A DNA stretch of 64,000 bases from Pontibacter ummariensis (GTDB lineage Bacteria > Bacteroidota > Bacteroidia > Cytophagales > Hymenobacteraceae): contig NZ_FZOQ01000003.1 in NCBI RefSeq assembly GCF_900188175.1, positions 186,001 to 250,000 on the forward strand. Direction: 5' to 3'. A program made the translations under genes and the position numbers. The notes under the pieces were generated by a model, which saw only the letters and a list, made by a program, of their open reading frames with translations, ran no database searches and had not been told where the DNA came from. This document shows positions 17,629 through 26,615 of this stretch, piece by piece (position 1 is the first letter of the stretch; the number at the start of each line of letters is the position of its first letter).

Positions 17629-18624
17629 TTAAGCCAACACCGCCTTGGGCAGCGTGATGCTTTCCAGCAGCTCGTCTACTACTTTGTCCGGTGTTATGCC
17701 TTCTGCCTCTGCTGTAAAGTTCACCAACACCCGATGGCGCAACACAGGGTAAGCCATTACCCGAACATCCTCCGCCGTTACGGCGAAGCGGCCATGCAGC
17801 AGTGCCCGGGCTTTGGCCGTCAGGATAAGCGCCTGTCCGGCTCTTGGGCCTGCTCCCCAGCGGCAGTAGGTCTTCACAAAGTTAACAGTGGTACTGTCAG
17901 GGCGGGTAGCCCGAACGATCCGGTTAACATACCTCAGCAGGTCTTCGCTGATGCTCACCTCTCTTACCAGTTGCCGCAGTAGCATAATTTCTTCACCCGT
18001 CAAGCTTGGTTGTACCTGTGCTTTTCGGGTACCCGTGGTATTGGCCAGGATGTTTAGCTCCTCCTGTTCTGTGGGGTACTTTATTTTGATGTACAACAGA
18101 AAGCGGTCCAGCTGCGCTTCCGGCAGCGAGTAAGTCCCGGCTTGCTCGATCGGGTTTTGAGTAGCTAACAGGAAGAAAGGCTGTGGGAGCTGGTAGGTCT
18201 TGCCTGCATAGGTTACCTCATACTCCTGCATGGCCTCCAACAAGGCAGACTGGGTTTTGGGAGGTGTGCGGTTGATCTCATCTGCCAGCACGATGTTAGA
18301 GAAGATAGGCCCTTCGTTGAACTTAAAGAAACGCTTACCTGTCGCATGGTCCTCTTCCAGCACCTCCGTACCGAGGATGTCTGTAGGCATCAGGTCCGGA
18401 GTGAACTGGATACGGCGGAAGTCCAGGTCCATCGCATTGCTCAGCGTGCGTACCAGCAAGGTCTTTGCCAGCCCCGGTACGCCCTCCAGTAAGCCATGGC
18501 CGCCAGCCAGCAAGGTGATCAGCACCTCGTCCAGTACTTCTCCCTGCCCCACGATTACTTTTTGTATCTCCTGCTTTAGCCTTGGCAATTTGTTAAGCAG
18601 GGCTTGTATGTCTCGTTCTGTCAT
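17629..18624 (-). CDS. MoxR family AAA+ ATPase
   Basis: A 331-residue AAA+ ATPase. The Walker A motif GVPGLAKT is at residues 48-55, Walker B VLADEINR is near 108-115, sensor 1 is LLATQNP and the MoxR signature LLEAMQEYEVTYAGKTY is intact. The C-terminal lid includes the HRVLVNF block. MoxR proteins couple ATP hydrolysis to folding or assembly of partner complexes, and this one sits directly upstream of its usual DUF58 partner. It begins 74 bp downstream of the DUF4159 gene in the same orientation. Confidence 0.95.
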   Translation of the reverse strand: MTERDIQALLNKLPRLKQEIQKVIVGQGEVLDEVLITLLAGGHGLLEGVPGLAKTLLVRTLSNAMDLDFRRIQFTPDLMPTDILGTEVLEEDHATGKRFFKFNEGPIFSNIVLADEINRTPPKTQSALLEAMQEYEVTYAGKTYQLPQPFFLLATQNPIEQAGTYSLPEAQLDRFLLYIKIKYPTEQEELNILANTTGTRKAQVQPSLTGEEIMLLRQLVREVSISEDLLRYVNRIVRATRPDSTTVNFVKTYCRWGAGPRAGQALILTAKARALLHGRFAVTAEDVRVMAYPVLRHRVLVNFTAEAEGITPDKVVDELLESITLPKAVLA

Positions 18625-18698
18625 TTAAGGATGACTTGTGATTCTAAAGATTGGAAGCCTGTAGGAGCTTCGCACACTGTGAGGTCTTGGCCTGCCCA

Positions 18699-19316
18699 TC
18701 AACTCGTTAAAGCGTACATAATGATGTTGACACCGAACTTGGTATTGTCCTCGGCCAGCCAGCGCTTGTTCCGGAAGTCGTAGTCCCACTCACAGCCGTA
18801 GTCTTTGTTGCTGTAGAGTACCGCAATGCGGCCATTCACTTCTATCGCTTTCAGGTAGTCGTGCACCAGGTCATCGCCCCAGCCGTTAAGCTCAAAAGAG
18901 GTGGTAGGAGGGCCTTCCTCAAAGGTAAAAAAGGACTTGTACAGCTTGTGGTTGTTTGGGATCTTCTTCAGTACGCTTTGCCCAAAGATCTGCCGCATCT
19001 GCTCTTCGAACGATCGCGCAAAAAGACCGTCGATGTCGTGGTTGCAGTCATCCACGAACACAAAGCCTCCGTTGCGCACATAGGTCTCGAAGTTTTGCCG
19101 CTCTTTCTGGTTAAACTGTACCAGTTTATGCCCACTCAGGTAGCTGAAAGGGTATTTGAACAGTTCCGAACTCTCCAGCGCCACTACTTTCTCCTGCTCC
19201 TCTACCGGTACTGTCGTGTATTGGATAAGCGAGTGCAGCAGGTTACTGGGCATGCGCGGGTCTGTGTCCCAGTTGCCGGAGCGGTATTGTAAACGAACGA
19301 AGGTAAAAGGCTGCAC
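18699..19316 (-). CDS. DUF4159 domain-containing protein
   Basis: A 205-residue protein made almost wholly of a DUF4159 domain, starting with FTFVRLQYRSGNWDTDP and containing the glutamine-amidotransferase-like core GGFVFVDDCNHD and YLSGHKLVQF. The start is GTG at 19316; upstream in the same frame there is no ATG, GTG or TTG before a stop codon. Many relatives carry an N-terminal signal peptide; none can be built here. This is the first gene of the MoxR/DUF58/BatA/DUF4175 operon. Its function is not known. Confidence 0.85.
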   Translation of the reverse strand: MQPFTFVRLQYRSGNWDTDPRMPSNLLHSLIQYTTVPVEEQEKVVALESSELFKYPFSYLSGHKLVQFNQKERQNFETYVRNGGFVFVDDCNHDIDGLFARSFEEQMRQIFGQSVLKKIPNNHKLYKSFFTFEEGPPTTSFELNGWGDDLVHDYLKAIEVNGRIAVLYSNKDYGCEWDYDFRNKRWLAEDNTKFGVNIIMYALTS

Positions 19317-19353
19317 AGGTCGAAAGCAGGGATTAAAACAACTGCCATCCCGA

Positions 19354-19401
19354 ACAACAAGAGAGACCTGTTACTAATTCATAGTAGGCCTCTCCTGTTG
19401 T
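19354..19401 (-). terminator. Terminator hairpin after the TldE gene
   Basis: Arms at 19354-19369 and 19386-19401 pair over 16 positions; the two imperfect positions become G-U pairs in the minus-strand transcript, which indicates a minus-strand hairpin. It separates the TldD/TldE unit from the DUF4159-led operon, though no long U-run follows. Confidence 0.6.
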
Positions 19402-19437
19402 CTGGTGACAGAAGTTATGGGAACAACTCAACAGCTT

Positions 19438-20754
19438 TTATACCGCGTCTGAAAGGCTCGTAAACGTAAAGTCGCGAATCTTCATCGGTGGGATCAGGCT
19501 ACCACTGATGCGCTGCGGTTTGCCAAGCGCCTCCAGGTTGTTCAGCATGATCACAGGGCTCTCGTTAAAGCGGAAGTTCTTTACCGGGTACATGATCTTG
19601 CCGTTCTCGATGTAAAAGGTGCCATCACGGGTCAGGCCGGTGTAGAGCAGCGTTTGCGGGTCTACCGTGCGGATGTACCACAGGCGCGTGACCAAGATAC
19701 CACGTTTGGTGCTCTTGATCATGTCTTCCAACGACTCGTTGCCACCGGCCATGATCACATTGCCTGGCGCAGGAACAGCCTTCACGCCTTTTTTGGCGGC
19801 CCAGTAACGGGAATTGTACATGTTCTTTACCACGCCCTTGTCGATCCAGGTAATCTTCTCCTGGGGGCGTCCGTCTCCGGCAAAAGGAGAGGAGGGTACC
19901 TCCGGATTCGTCGGGTCGGAGTACACGTTGATGCGCTCATCCACCAGCTTCTCGCCCAGTTTCGTCAGCCCCCCGGCTTTGCTGAGGAAGCTGCGGCCCT
20001 CTTCGGCATTGCGCTGGTCCATGTTAAAGAACATGTTTTGCAGCAGGTCGATGGAGGCGGCTGGCTCCAGGATAACAGTGTACTTACCAGGCTCCAGTGC
20101 CTTCGCGTTACGGGAGCCTACTGCTTTATCGGCAGCTATCTTCGAAGCGATAGCAGTATCCAGCTTACTGGAATCACTAAAGTCCTGCGTTACATAGCCT
20201 GAGCCGGTGCCGTCCTCTGTACGCATGGTCACTGAAAAGTCCACCACTGTAGAGGGGTGGTAGGCAAACAGGCCCTTGTTATTCATTTTAGCTATGAACC
20301 GGGTATAATGCTCCAGGAAGCCGGCAGCCGTAAGGCCTTTGTCTGCCGCGGCCTTGATGCTTTTGGCAGCTGCTTCGGCCCGGAAAGCCGGGTCTATCTT
20401 AGCAGTGGTATCGAAGTGCTCCCGTGTGGTAATGTAAGTCTGAGGGCCCAATAACTCGATGTACTCCGGGCTTTCCGGGGCGATACGGGCGATCTCCTCT
20501 GAACGGCGGATCACCTTCTCCAGCGACTTGTCGTCGAACTCATTAATTGTGGCCACACCTGAGCGCTTGCCGAAGCGAGACTCCACGGACATAGACACGT
20601 TTTCTTCGGCGCCACTGGTCGACACCTCATTCCGGGCGTAGCGGATGTTGCCGCCGACGTTGCCGCTAAGCGTGACCTCACACTCGTCGGCCTTCGAAAA
20701 ACTCAGGGCTTTCTTCAGTATCGCCTGAGCTTCTTCTTTACTTAATATTGCCAT
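19438..20754 (-). CDS. TldE/PmbA-type subunit of a TldD/TldE metalloprotease
   Basis: A 438-residue protein of the TldD/PmbA family, lacking the HExxxH zinc motif, as expected of TldE/PmbA, the partner that shapes the substrate cavity. Recognisable blocks are RYARNEVSTSGAEENVSMSVESRFGKRSGVATINEFD near the N-terminus, SSPFAGDGRPQEKITWIDKGVV in the middle and GRIV-like strands in the C-terminal half. There is no signal peptide. In Escherichia coli, TldD and TldE form a heterodimeric protease that degrades unfolded peptides and matures microcin B17 and CcdA. It follows the TldD gene by 32 bp on the same strand. Confidence 0.88.
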   Translation of the reverse strand: MAILSKEEAQAILKKALSFSKADECEVTLSGNVGGNIRYARNEVSTSGAEENVSMSVESRFGKRSGVATINEFDDKSLEKVIRRSEEIARIAPESPEYIELLGPQTYITTREHFDTTAKIDPAFRAEAAAKSIKAAADKGLTAAGFLEHYTRFIAKMNNKGLFAYHPSTVVDFSVTMRTEDGTGSGYVTQDFSDSSKLDTAIASKIAADKAVGSRNAKALEPGKYTVILEPAASIDLLQNMFFNMDQRNAEEGRSFLSKAGGLTKLGEKLVDERINVYSDPTNPEVPSSPFAGDGRPQEKITWIDKGVVKNMYNSRYWAAKKGVKAVPAPGNVIMAGGNESLEDMIKSTKRGILVTRLWYIRTVDPQTLLYTGLTRDGTFYIENGKIMYPVKNFRFNESPVIMLNNLEALGKPQRISGSLIPPMKIRDFTFTSLSDAV

Positions 20755-20786
20755 TTTACTGATGCGCTAGATAAGATTGGAAAGAC

Positions 20787-22433
20787 TTAGATTTTTCTGG
20801 CGGTGTTGATCACGTTCACGCCATTAAAACGGGTGTGGGCAGAGCCGTGCGATACCGCGCTTACCTGGCTCGGCTGGCCCTTGCCATCAAAGAACGAGCC
20901 GAACAAACGGTAGTCGCTCTCGTCGCACATATCAGCGCAGGAGTTCCAGAATTCCTGCGTGTTGCTCTGGTACGCCACGTCCTCTAATGGACCCACAATC
21001 TTGCCGTTCTTGATCTCGTGGAAGGTAGTGCCACCGAACTGGAAGTTGTAGCGCTGCTGGTCGATGGAGTACGAACCGCGGCCCGCGATGTAAATGCCTC
21101 TGTCTACACCGGCAATTAATTGGTCCACGTTCTTTTTCTCCTTGCCCGGTGCCAGGGAAATGTTGGCCATGCGCTGGAACTGCACCGAACTCCAGTTGTC
21201 GGCATAGCAGCAGCCATGCGACTCTTTCTCGCCCAGGATGTGCGCCTGGTCGCGGATGGCCTGGTAGTTCACCAGCACGCCGTTCTTAATCAGGTCCCAC
21301 TGCTTCGTCTTCACGCCTTCGTCGTCCCAGCCCACATAGCCCAGGGAGCCTTTCTGTGTCTTGTCGGCGAAAATGTTCACCTTGTCAGAGCCGTACTTGA
21401 AGTTCTTCGTCTTCCACTTATCCAGTGTGGCGAAGGAAGTACCGGCATAATTAGCTTCGTAACCCAGCACGCGGTCCAGCTCCAGTGGGTGCCCCACCGA
21501 CTCGTGAATTGTTAAGCCCAGGTGGTTCGGATCCAGTACCAGGTCGTACTTGCCTGCCATCACTGATTTGGCTGTCAGCTTTTCACGGGCCTGCTTAGCG
21601 GCCAGGGCAGCATCCTCCAGCATGTCATATGCATAGCGGTAGCCGGTCAGGCCAGTGCCTTCCGGTCCTTTTATCTTTTCAGATGCCTTGGGGATCATGT
21701 ACTCGTAGCCCAGGCCCATCGGCGCGCTCAGGGCCTCGCGGGTCTTGAACTTACCCGTAGCCTTATCCACGGCTGTAACTGTAAAGTTCGGCCAGATGCG
21801 GTGCACGTCCTGGTCAATGTAAGAACCTTCGGTAGAGGCAAAGTATTTCTGTTCGTTTACCTGAAACAAAGCAGAGTTCACGAAGTTAGCCCCGTTATCC
21901 ATGGCGGCGGCGTTAGCGGCCAGAAGCAGGTCTGCTTTCTCGCTTACCGGCACCTCAAAGGCATTCTTCTCGATGGGGGTGCGCCAGCTTACTTCGCCGT
22001 AGCTTTGCACGGGGGCCAGCTGCACCGGCTCTTTCTGCAATTTGGCATTTGCCTTAGCGATGGCTACGGCTTGCTCTGCTGCTTTGGCTACACCCTTATC
22101 GGATACATCAGAGGTAGCGGCAAAACCCCAGGTGCCGTTAGCCAACACGCGCACACCTACCCCGAAGGACTCAGCGTTTACTATGTTCTGCACCTGCTTC
22201 TCACGGGTAAAGATGTACTGCTGCAGGTAACGGCCGATACGCACATCGGCATAAGAGGCACCTTTTGATTTGGCTGTGTTCAGGGCCACATCGGCCAGTC
22301 TTTTCTTCAGGGCTATGTCTACGGTTTCAAGTGCTTTCTCCGGGGCGATGATGTCGCCGAACACCGGGATAGAAGGCAGCATTAAACCACCGAAGCCAAG
22401 CGCCGATAACTCAAGAAAGTTACGTCGTTTCAA
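20787..22433 (-). CDS. TldD-type zinc metalloprotease with a Tat-like N-terminus
   Basis: A 548-residue protein with the TldD active-site motif HESVGH (HExxxH) near residue 308 in LGLTIHESVGHPLELDRVLG, plus the GSCSIC-like downstream block replaced by GCCYADNWSS. The N-terminus MKRRNFLELSALGFGGLMLP fits a twin-arginine (RRxFL) export signal, which classical TldD does not have. TldD is the catalytic zinc subunit of the TldD/TldE protease. The TldE-type gene follows directly, so the two subunits should be made together, but only this one carries an export signal. The Tat assignment is from motif only. Confidence 0.9.
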   Translation of the reverse strand: MKRRNFLELSALGFGGLMLPSIPVFGDIIAPEKALETVDIALKKRLADVALNTAKSKGASYADVRIGRYLQQYIFTREKQVQNIVNAESFGVGVRVLANGTWGFAATSDVSDKGVAKAAEQAVAIAKANAKLQKEPVQLAPVQSYGEVSWRTPIEKNAFEVPVSEKADLLLAANAAAMDNGANFVNSALFQVNEQKYFASTEGSYIDQDVHRIWPNFTVTAVDKATGKFKTREALSAPMGLGYEYMIPKASEKIKGPEGTGLTGYRYAYDMLEDAALAAKQAREKLTAKSVMAGKYDLVLDPNHLGLTIHESVGHPLELDRVLGYEANYAGTSFATLDKWKTKNFKYGSDKVNIFADKTQKGSLGYVGWDDEGVKTKQWDLIKNGVLVNYQAIRDQAHILGEKESHGCCYADNWSSVQFQRMANISLAPGKEKKNVDQLIAGVDRGIYIAGRGSYSIDQQRYNFQFGGTTFHEIKNGKIVGPLEDVAYQSNTQEFWNSCADMCDESDYRLFGSFFDGKGQPSQVSAVSHGSAHTRFNGVNVINTARKI

Positions 22434-22579
22434 GGTAGTGAAGGTTAGTTATGAGTTTAGTTTTGAGTATCTAAGTATAGCGATTGAAATTATCTTGTCA
22501 AAATATCACCATCTTTTTAAGCTAAAGGCGCGCTTTTTATAGATGAACCAAAGGCAACCATATACAAACTTGGCACAAA
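22434..22579. other. Non-coding gap between TldD gene and RlpA terminator
   Basis: A 146-bp AT-rich leader of the TldD gene. The stretch GTCAAAATATCACC near 22498 resembles a minus-strand promoter element, but one base breaks the TAnnTTTG consensus. Confidence 0.35.
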
Positions 22580-22615
22580 AAAGCGCGCCAGGCCTCTACA
22601 GGCCTGGCGCGCTTT
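22580..22615 (-). terminator. Terminator of the RlpA-family gene
   Basis: A perfect 15-bp GC-rich stem (AAAGCGCGCCAGGCC at 22580-22594, complement at 22601-22615) with a six-base spacer. Read on the minus strand it is followed by a run of T, the standard form for a minus-strand terminator. Confidence 0.92.
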
Positions 22616-22665
22616 AATCAAAATAATATACTCTGAGAAGATGGAAAAGGCTGACAGGCCTTGCC

Positions 22666-23163
22666 TTAGTTCCTGCTGATCATAAGGCCGGGCTCATGAT
22701 CGGCAGCGAAAGCATAATCAGCAAAGTTGGCGACATCGAAGTCAAAACCAACGGCGGATGCAATTTCTGTAGGGGAATCCAGGACCTCAATCTTTACACG
22801 CCCAATGCCTTTGCTGTGGAACTCGAGTTCTTTGGCTGCTGCTTCTGACACATCAATAATGCGGTCGCCCACAAAAGGCCCTCTGTCATTGATGCGCACG
22901 ACAACAGATTCATTGTTGGCGAGGTTGGTAACTTTCACTTTCGTACCGAAAGGAAGTGTCTTGTGTGCAGCGGTCATCTCGTACTTGTTGTAAAGTTCGC
23001 CACTGCTGGTCTTTTTGCCATGATAGCGGCTCCCGTACCAGGAAGCTGCCCCCTTTTGGGTCTTGGCTTTTGAGGAGTTGTTTTGTGCTAAAAGTGGTTG
23101 GCTAACGCCGATAATGAGAAAAATGATTACTGTTAAAAGGTAGCACTTTCTATTATCATTCAT
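22666..23163 (-). CDS. RlpA-like double-psi beta-barrel lipoprotein/exported protein
   Basis: The ATG at 23163 (MNDNRKCYLLTVIIFLIIG) is preferred over 23190 because it opens directly into a signal peptide ending at about residue 27 (LLAQ); the product is 165 residues. The RlpA double-psi barrel is seen as GAASWYGSRYHGKKTSSGELYNKYEMTAAH-KTLPFGTKVKVTN, followed by RINDRGPFVGDRIIDVSEAAA. RlpA proteins bind or cleave denuded peptidoglycan glycan strands and act at the septum. The SPOR domain found in larger members is absent. The N-terminal Cys is not in a clean lipobox. A TACCTTTG promoter element lies just upstream. Confidence 0.88.
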   Translation of the reverse strand: MNDNRKCYLLTVIIFLIIGVSQPLLAQNNSSKAKTQKGAASWYGSRYHGKKTSSGELYNKYEMTAAHKTLPFGTKVKVTNLANNESVVVRINDRGPFVGDRIIDVSEAAAKELEFHSKGIGRVKIEVLDSPTEIASAVGFDFDVANFADYAFAADHEPGLMISRN

Positions 23164-23476
23164 ATCACGTAATAGTTGGTGAAGCGACAAAGGTAAGACA
23201 AAATTTGCTAAAAGAGCCCTTTTAAGCTTCGATGTGGCCGAGGGTAGAGGGGGATACGGGAGAAACTGCTAAATTTGCTATAAGTCAGGTAATGCAAGAA
23301 TGTTTGTTTAACGGCTGTAAGGTGGGATTTTTGGCCTGGTTAGAGTATTAGATATAGGCTATAAAAAATAGTTAATTTTTTTTCAAAAAACAAAATCGCC
23401 ACCCGGCAAAACGGACCTTTTTTACAGGTAGCCGAGGTCTTTTACCCGGCTTTGGGACAAAAACGAATGATCAATT
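23164..23476. other. Divergent promoter region between the RlpA and DUF72 genes
   Basis: A 313-bp AT-rich gap separating divergent genes. It holds the RlpA promoter element listed separately; no clear element was found for the plus-strand gene. No open frame of note. Confidence 0.6.
23188..23195 (-). promoter_or_regulatory. Bacteroidota -7 element of the RlpA-family gene
   Basis: The minus strand reads TACCTTTG, an exact TAnnTTTG match, 25 bp upstream of the chosen ATG at 23163. A good -33 TTG is not seen. The short leader this implies also supports the 23163 start over 23190. Confidence 0.55.
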
Positions 23477-24385
23477 ATGGACTTTGGAAAGCTGTCGGAT
23501 ATCAGTCATGTAGACTTTACCCTGCCCCCTAGTCACCCGCGTACTTTGCAGTTGCTGCAACAGTCCGGTAACTACGAAAAGCCCCGGGTACATGTAGGCT
23601 TGCCGGTGTGGGTAAACAAAGCATGGGTAGGCAAATACTATCCTGTCAGGATGCCCGAGAAGGAGTCCTTGCTGTGGTATGGCAAACAGTTTAATACCAT
23701 TGAGCTAAACAGTACCCATTACCATATCCCCAGCCCTGACACCATTGACCGATGGCGGCACATGGTCCCCCACCACTTCCGGTTCAGCCCAAAATTCCCG
23801 CAGCTTATCAGCCACGAGGCCGCTCTGCGAAGCACGCAGGATGTTACCGCTGCTTTTTGTGCGTCTATCGCCGGGCTGGAGGAGAGATTAGGGACCTCTT
23901 TCCTGCAATTGCCTCCTACCTTTGGTCCGCGCCAGTTGTCTGACCTGGAGGCTTTTGTGCGCTTTGTTCCGGAAACGATACCTTTTGCAATAGAACTGAG
24001 GCACCCGGATTGGTATGCGGATAAGGTAGCTTCGCAGGAGCTCTTTGACGTGCTGGAGAAGCACCGCGTGGGAACGGTACTGACAGATGTGGCCGGCCGG
24101 CGGGACATGCTGCACATGCAGCTGGCCACCCCTGCGGCCATGGTGCGCTTTGTAGGCAATGGCCTGCACCCGACTGATTATACCCGGATAGACAGCTGGG
24201 TGGTGCGCCTGCAGGAGTGGTTCGACCATGGTTTGCAGGAGCTGTACTTCTTTGTGCACGAGCCGGACAACACGCAGGCCCCGGAACTGGCTACTTACCT
24301 GATCGAGCAGCTGAACAAAGTGTGCGGATTCGACCTAAAGCCGCCAAAGAAGTTTGTACAGCCTGTGCAGGGGGAACTGTTCTAG
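23477..24385 (+). CDS. DUF72 domain-containing protein
   Basis: A 302-residue protein of the DUF72 family (TIM-barrel fold). Typical motifs are the N-terminal VHVGLPVWVNKAWVGKYYP, FNTIELNSTHYHIPSPDTIDRW, FRFSPKFPQLISHE and the strand FAIELRHPDWY followed by a VLTDVAGRRD segment. No signal peptide. The biochemical role of DUF72 is not known; a nuclease-like TIM-barrel activity has been suggested for relatives. It stands alone, divergent from the RlpA-type gene, with a hairpin terminator downstream. Confidence 0.9.
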   Translation: MDFGKLSDISHVDFTLPPSHPRTLQLLQQSGNYEKPRVHVGLPVWVNKAWVGKYYPVRMPEKESLLWYGKQFNTIELNSTHYHIPSPDTIDRWRHMVPHHFRFSPKFPQLISHEAALRSTQDVTAAFCASIAGLEERLGTSFLQLPPTFGPRQLSDLEAFVRFVPETIPFAIELRHPDWYADKVASQELFDVLEKHRVGTVLTDVAGRRDMLHMQLATPAAMVRFVGNGLHPTDYTRIDSWVVRLQEWFDHGLQELYFFVHEPDNTQAPELATYLIEQLNKVCGFDLKPPKKFVQPVQGELF

Positions 24386-24427
24386 TTTCAGGTGGGAAGT
24401 TGTCGCTTAACAAGGTGCATAAACAAA

Positions 24428-24461
24428 AGAAGGGGCTGTCTCATGCGAGACAACCCCTTCT
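24428..24461. terminator. Bidirectional terminator between DUF72 and M16 genes
   Basis: A 15-bp stem (24428-24442 and 24447-24461) with an ATGC loop; the single imperfect pair is a G-U pair on the minus strand. It sits between convergent genes. Confidence 0.8.
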
Positions 24462-24513
24462 GCTTTCTAGAGCAAGTGCTATGGCTTTGTCCTTCCTCCT
24501 TTGTTTTTAAAGC

Positions 24514-26601
24514 TTACAGCTTAAACGTGTCGTCGGCCAAGCCTTTGTTAACCTCCACGTTCTGTACTTCCGCCTTGATTACTTGCGGGCCCACAGTCGT
24601 CTCTGTTACATAAGGAAGCTTTACACCGTTCACCTCTTTGTAATTGCTGTAGCTCTTCGTCTGGGTGATCACGCCTTGCGGCGATTGCAGGTTGTTTACT
24701 TCTTTCAGGCGAAGGCCGGAGTCTTTTGCGAAGTAATGGGTAGCTTTCTGACCGTTTGGCAAGCTAACCTCTACCACGTAGGCGTCTTTGCCATCTACCT
24801 TCTCCATGCCTGTGAGTTGGGTCTTGATACCCAGTTTATCGTACAGGAGGGCAGCGAACAGGTTAGTCTCCAGTTTTTGGGCGGCCAGTTCCTCTTTGGT
24901 TATTTCCTTGTTTACGCCCTGCATCGGGGCTTCCATCTTCCCTTTATCGCCATTGATAACCACGCGCTGAATTGGGTTGTTGTTCATCAGCACCTGCACA
25001 GCAAACTTGTCGTTGCCCTTCTGCTGCTGTACAACAGTTAGCGGCATTCCTTGTATTGTGGCATTGCTGGTAACCGTGATGTCCTTCAGCTTCTCGATGT
25101 TTGCTTTGCCGCCGATTGCTTTGATGTAGTCTGCGATAACCTGCTCAGCCGTTACGCCTGCTGGTACGCCCATGGCTTTGCGGTCTACTTTCTCGCCGGT
25201 TGTGGAGTAGTAGGCGATGCTGTTATCGTCCTTGTCAAACTTCTGCAGTTTGTCGGCTATCTCGGAGGCATTGCCTACGGCCACCACATACATCTTGTCT
25301 GGCTGCACATATTTCTGCGCCACACGCTGCACGTCCTCTGCCGTGACAGCCTCTACCTTTTTCAGGTAGTTAGCATAGTAATCTTCTGGCAAGCCATAGC
25401 GGGCTGTGTTGATGGCGTAAACGGCTACCGTAGCAGGGTTTTCCAGGCCACGGCCAAAGCTGCCCATGACGTAGGCTTTGGCATCACGTAGCTCTTCGTC
25501 CGTCACCTTTTCGCTACGGATCTTGCTAAGCTCGTTTATGAACTCTACCACGGCGCTGTCCGTCACGGCATTCCGCACGTTCGCGCTCGCATTAAAACGG
25601 CCCAGGATCTCATCGCTGTTGATGGAGGAGTAAGCCCCGTACGTATAGCCATGGGTTTCCCGTAGGTTCTGGAACAGACGAGAGTCCATGCCGCCACCCA
25701 GGATGTTGTTCATCAATTGGGCCGCTACGGCATCCTCAGCCCCGGGCTTCAGGTCGGCAGGGTTTGTTAGCACCAGGGAGCTCTGTACTGCGCTTGGGCG
25801 GTCTACGATTACCACCTGCGTTTCTTTAGGGCGCTGTGGTAGTTCGTAGTTCTTTTCCGGCACAGTGCCTTTCTCCCATTTCGCTAACGATTTCTTCAGG
25901 AGCTTTTTTACCTCCTTTGGCTTTACATCACCCACCACAGCCAGGTAGCCGATATTCGGTTTGAAATAGGTGTTGTAATAGCTCTGAATATCCTGCAGCG
26001 TAATGTTGTCAACCGTTTCTTCGGTCATCAACTCTCCGTATGGGTGCTCCTTGCCGTACAGCACCATGTTTCGGGTGCGGCTGGCAATGGCATCAGGGTT
26101 ATCCTTCGACTGGGCCAGGCTGGCTTTCATTTGCTTTTTCACCTTGTCCAGTTCCTCCTGCGTGAACTTCGGGTGCAGCAGGGCATCTGTGGTCAGGTCC
26201 ACCAGCGTTGGGAGGTGCTTCTTCAGGGCAGAGGCATTAAAGCCGGTGGAGGAGAAGCCCAGGTCGGCGCCGATAAAGTCTACCTGCTCGTCAAACTGGT
26301 CTTTGGTGCGGGTAGTGGTGCCCGTACGCAGCATCTGCCCGGCTGCCTGTACGTAACCGGCCTTGTCGCCTTCCAAAATCGGGTCGCGGTCCAGCACCAG
26401 CGACATGGATACCACGGGTTGCTTGTGGTTCTCTACCACATACACCTTCAGGCCGTTTTTGAGTGTAAAGCTTTCATATTCGCCCAGCTCAATGGTAGGG
26501 GCAGGGCCTGGGGGCGGAGGAGTAGTTCGTTGTGCTTGCGTTGGCATGGCAAACATGAGCGCCAAAGCAAGAAATGCGGCACTATAAAGTTTCTTTATCA
26601 T
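24514..26601 (-). CDS. M16-family peptidase-like protein, non-catalytic subunit with C-terminal extension
   Basis: A 695-residue exported protein (signal peptide to about residue 23, PTQAQ). Residues about 40-460 form two M16 (pitrilysin-like) units, but the HxxEH zinc motif is missing: the corresponding place reads GYVQAAGQMLRTGTTTRTKDQ. The second half keeps the R/Y substrate-binding block (GGGMDSRLFQNLRETHGYTYGAYSS). The last 200 residues form a separate beta-rich domain (DYIKAIGGKANIEKLKDITVTSNATIQG) resembling lipoprotein-sorting (LolA-like) folds. It lies 14 bp after the catalytic M16 gene, so the two probably form a heterodimer like PqqL-type or mitochondrial processing peptidase pairs. 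Confidence 0.9.
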   Translation of the reverse strand: MIKKLYSAAFLALALMFAMPTQAQRTTPPPPGPAPTIELGEYESFTLKNGLKVYVVENHKQPVVSMSLVLDRDPILEGDKAGYVQAAGQMLRTGTTTRTKDQFDEQVDFIGADLGFSSTGFNASALKKHLPTLVDLTTDALLHPKFTQEELDKVKKQMKASLAQSKDNPDAIASRTRNMVLYGKEHPYGELMTEETVDNITLQDIQSYYNTYFKPNIGYLAVVGDVKPKEVKKLLKKSLAKWEKGTVPEKNYELPQRPKETQVVIVDRPSAVQSSLVLTNPADLKPGAEDAVAAQLMNNILGGGMDSRLFQNLRETHGYTYGAYSSINSDEILGRFNASANVRNAVTDSAVVEFINELSKIRSEKVTDEELRDAKAYVMGSFGRGLENPATVAVYAINTARYGLPEDYYANYLKKVEAVTAEDVQRVAQKYVQPDKMYVVAVGNASEIADKLQKFDKDDNSIAYYSTTGEKVDRKAMGVPAGVTAEQVIADYIKAIGGKANIEKLKDITVTSNATIQGMPLTVVQQQKGNDKFAVQVLMNNNPIQRVVINGDKGKMEAPMQGVNKEITKEELAAQKLETNLFAALLYDKLGIKTQLTGMEKVDGKDAYVVEVSLPNGQKATHYFAKDSGLRLKEVNNLQSPQGVITQTKSYSNYKEVNGVKLPYVTETTVGPQVIKAEVQNVEVNKGLADDTFKL

Positions 26602-26615
26602 AATCAGGATAAGTC

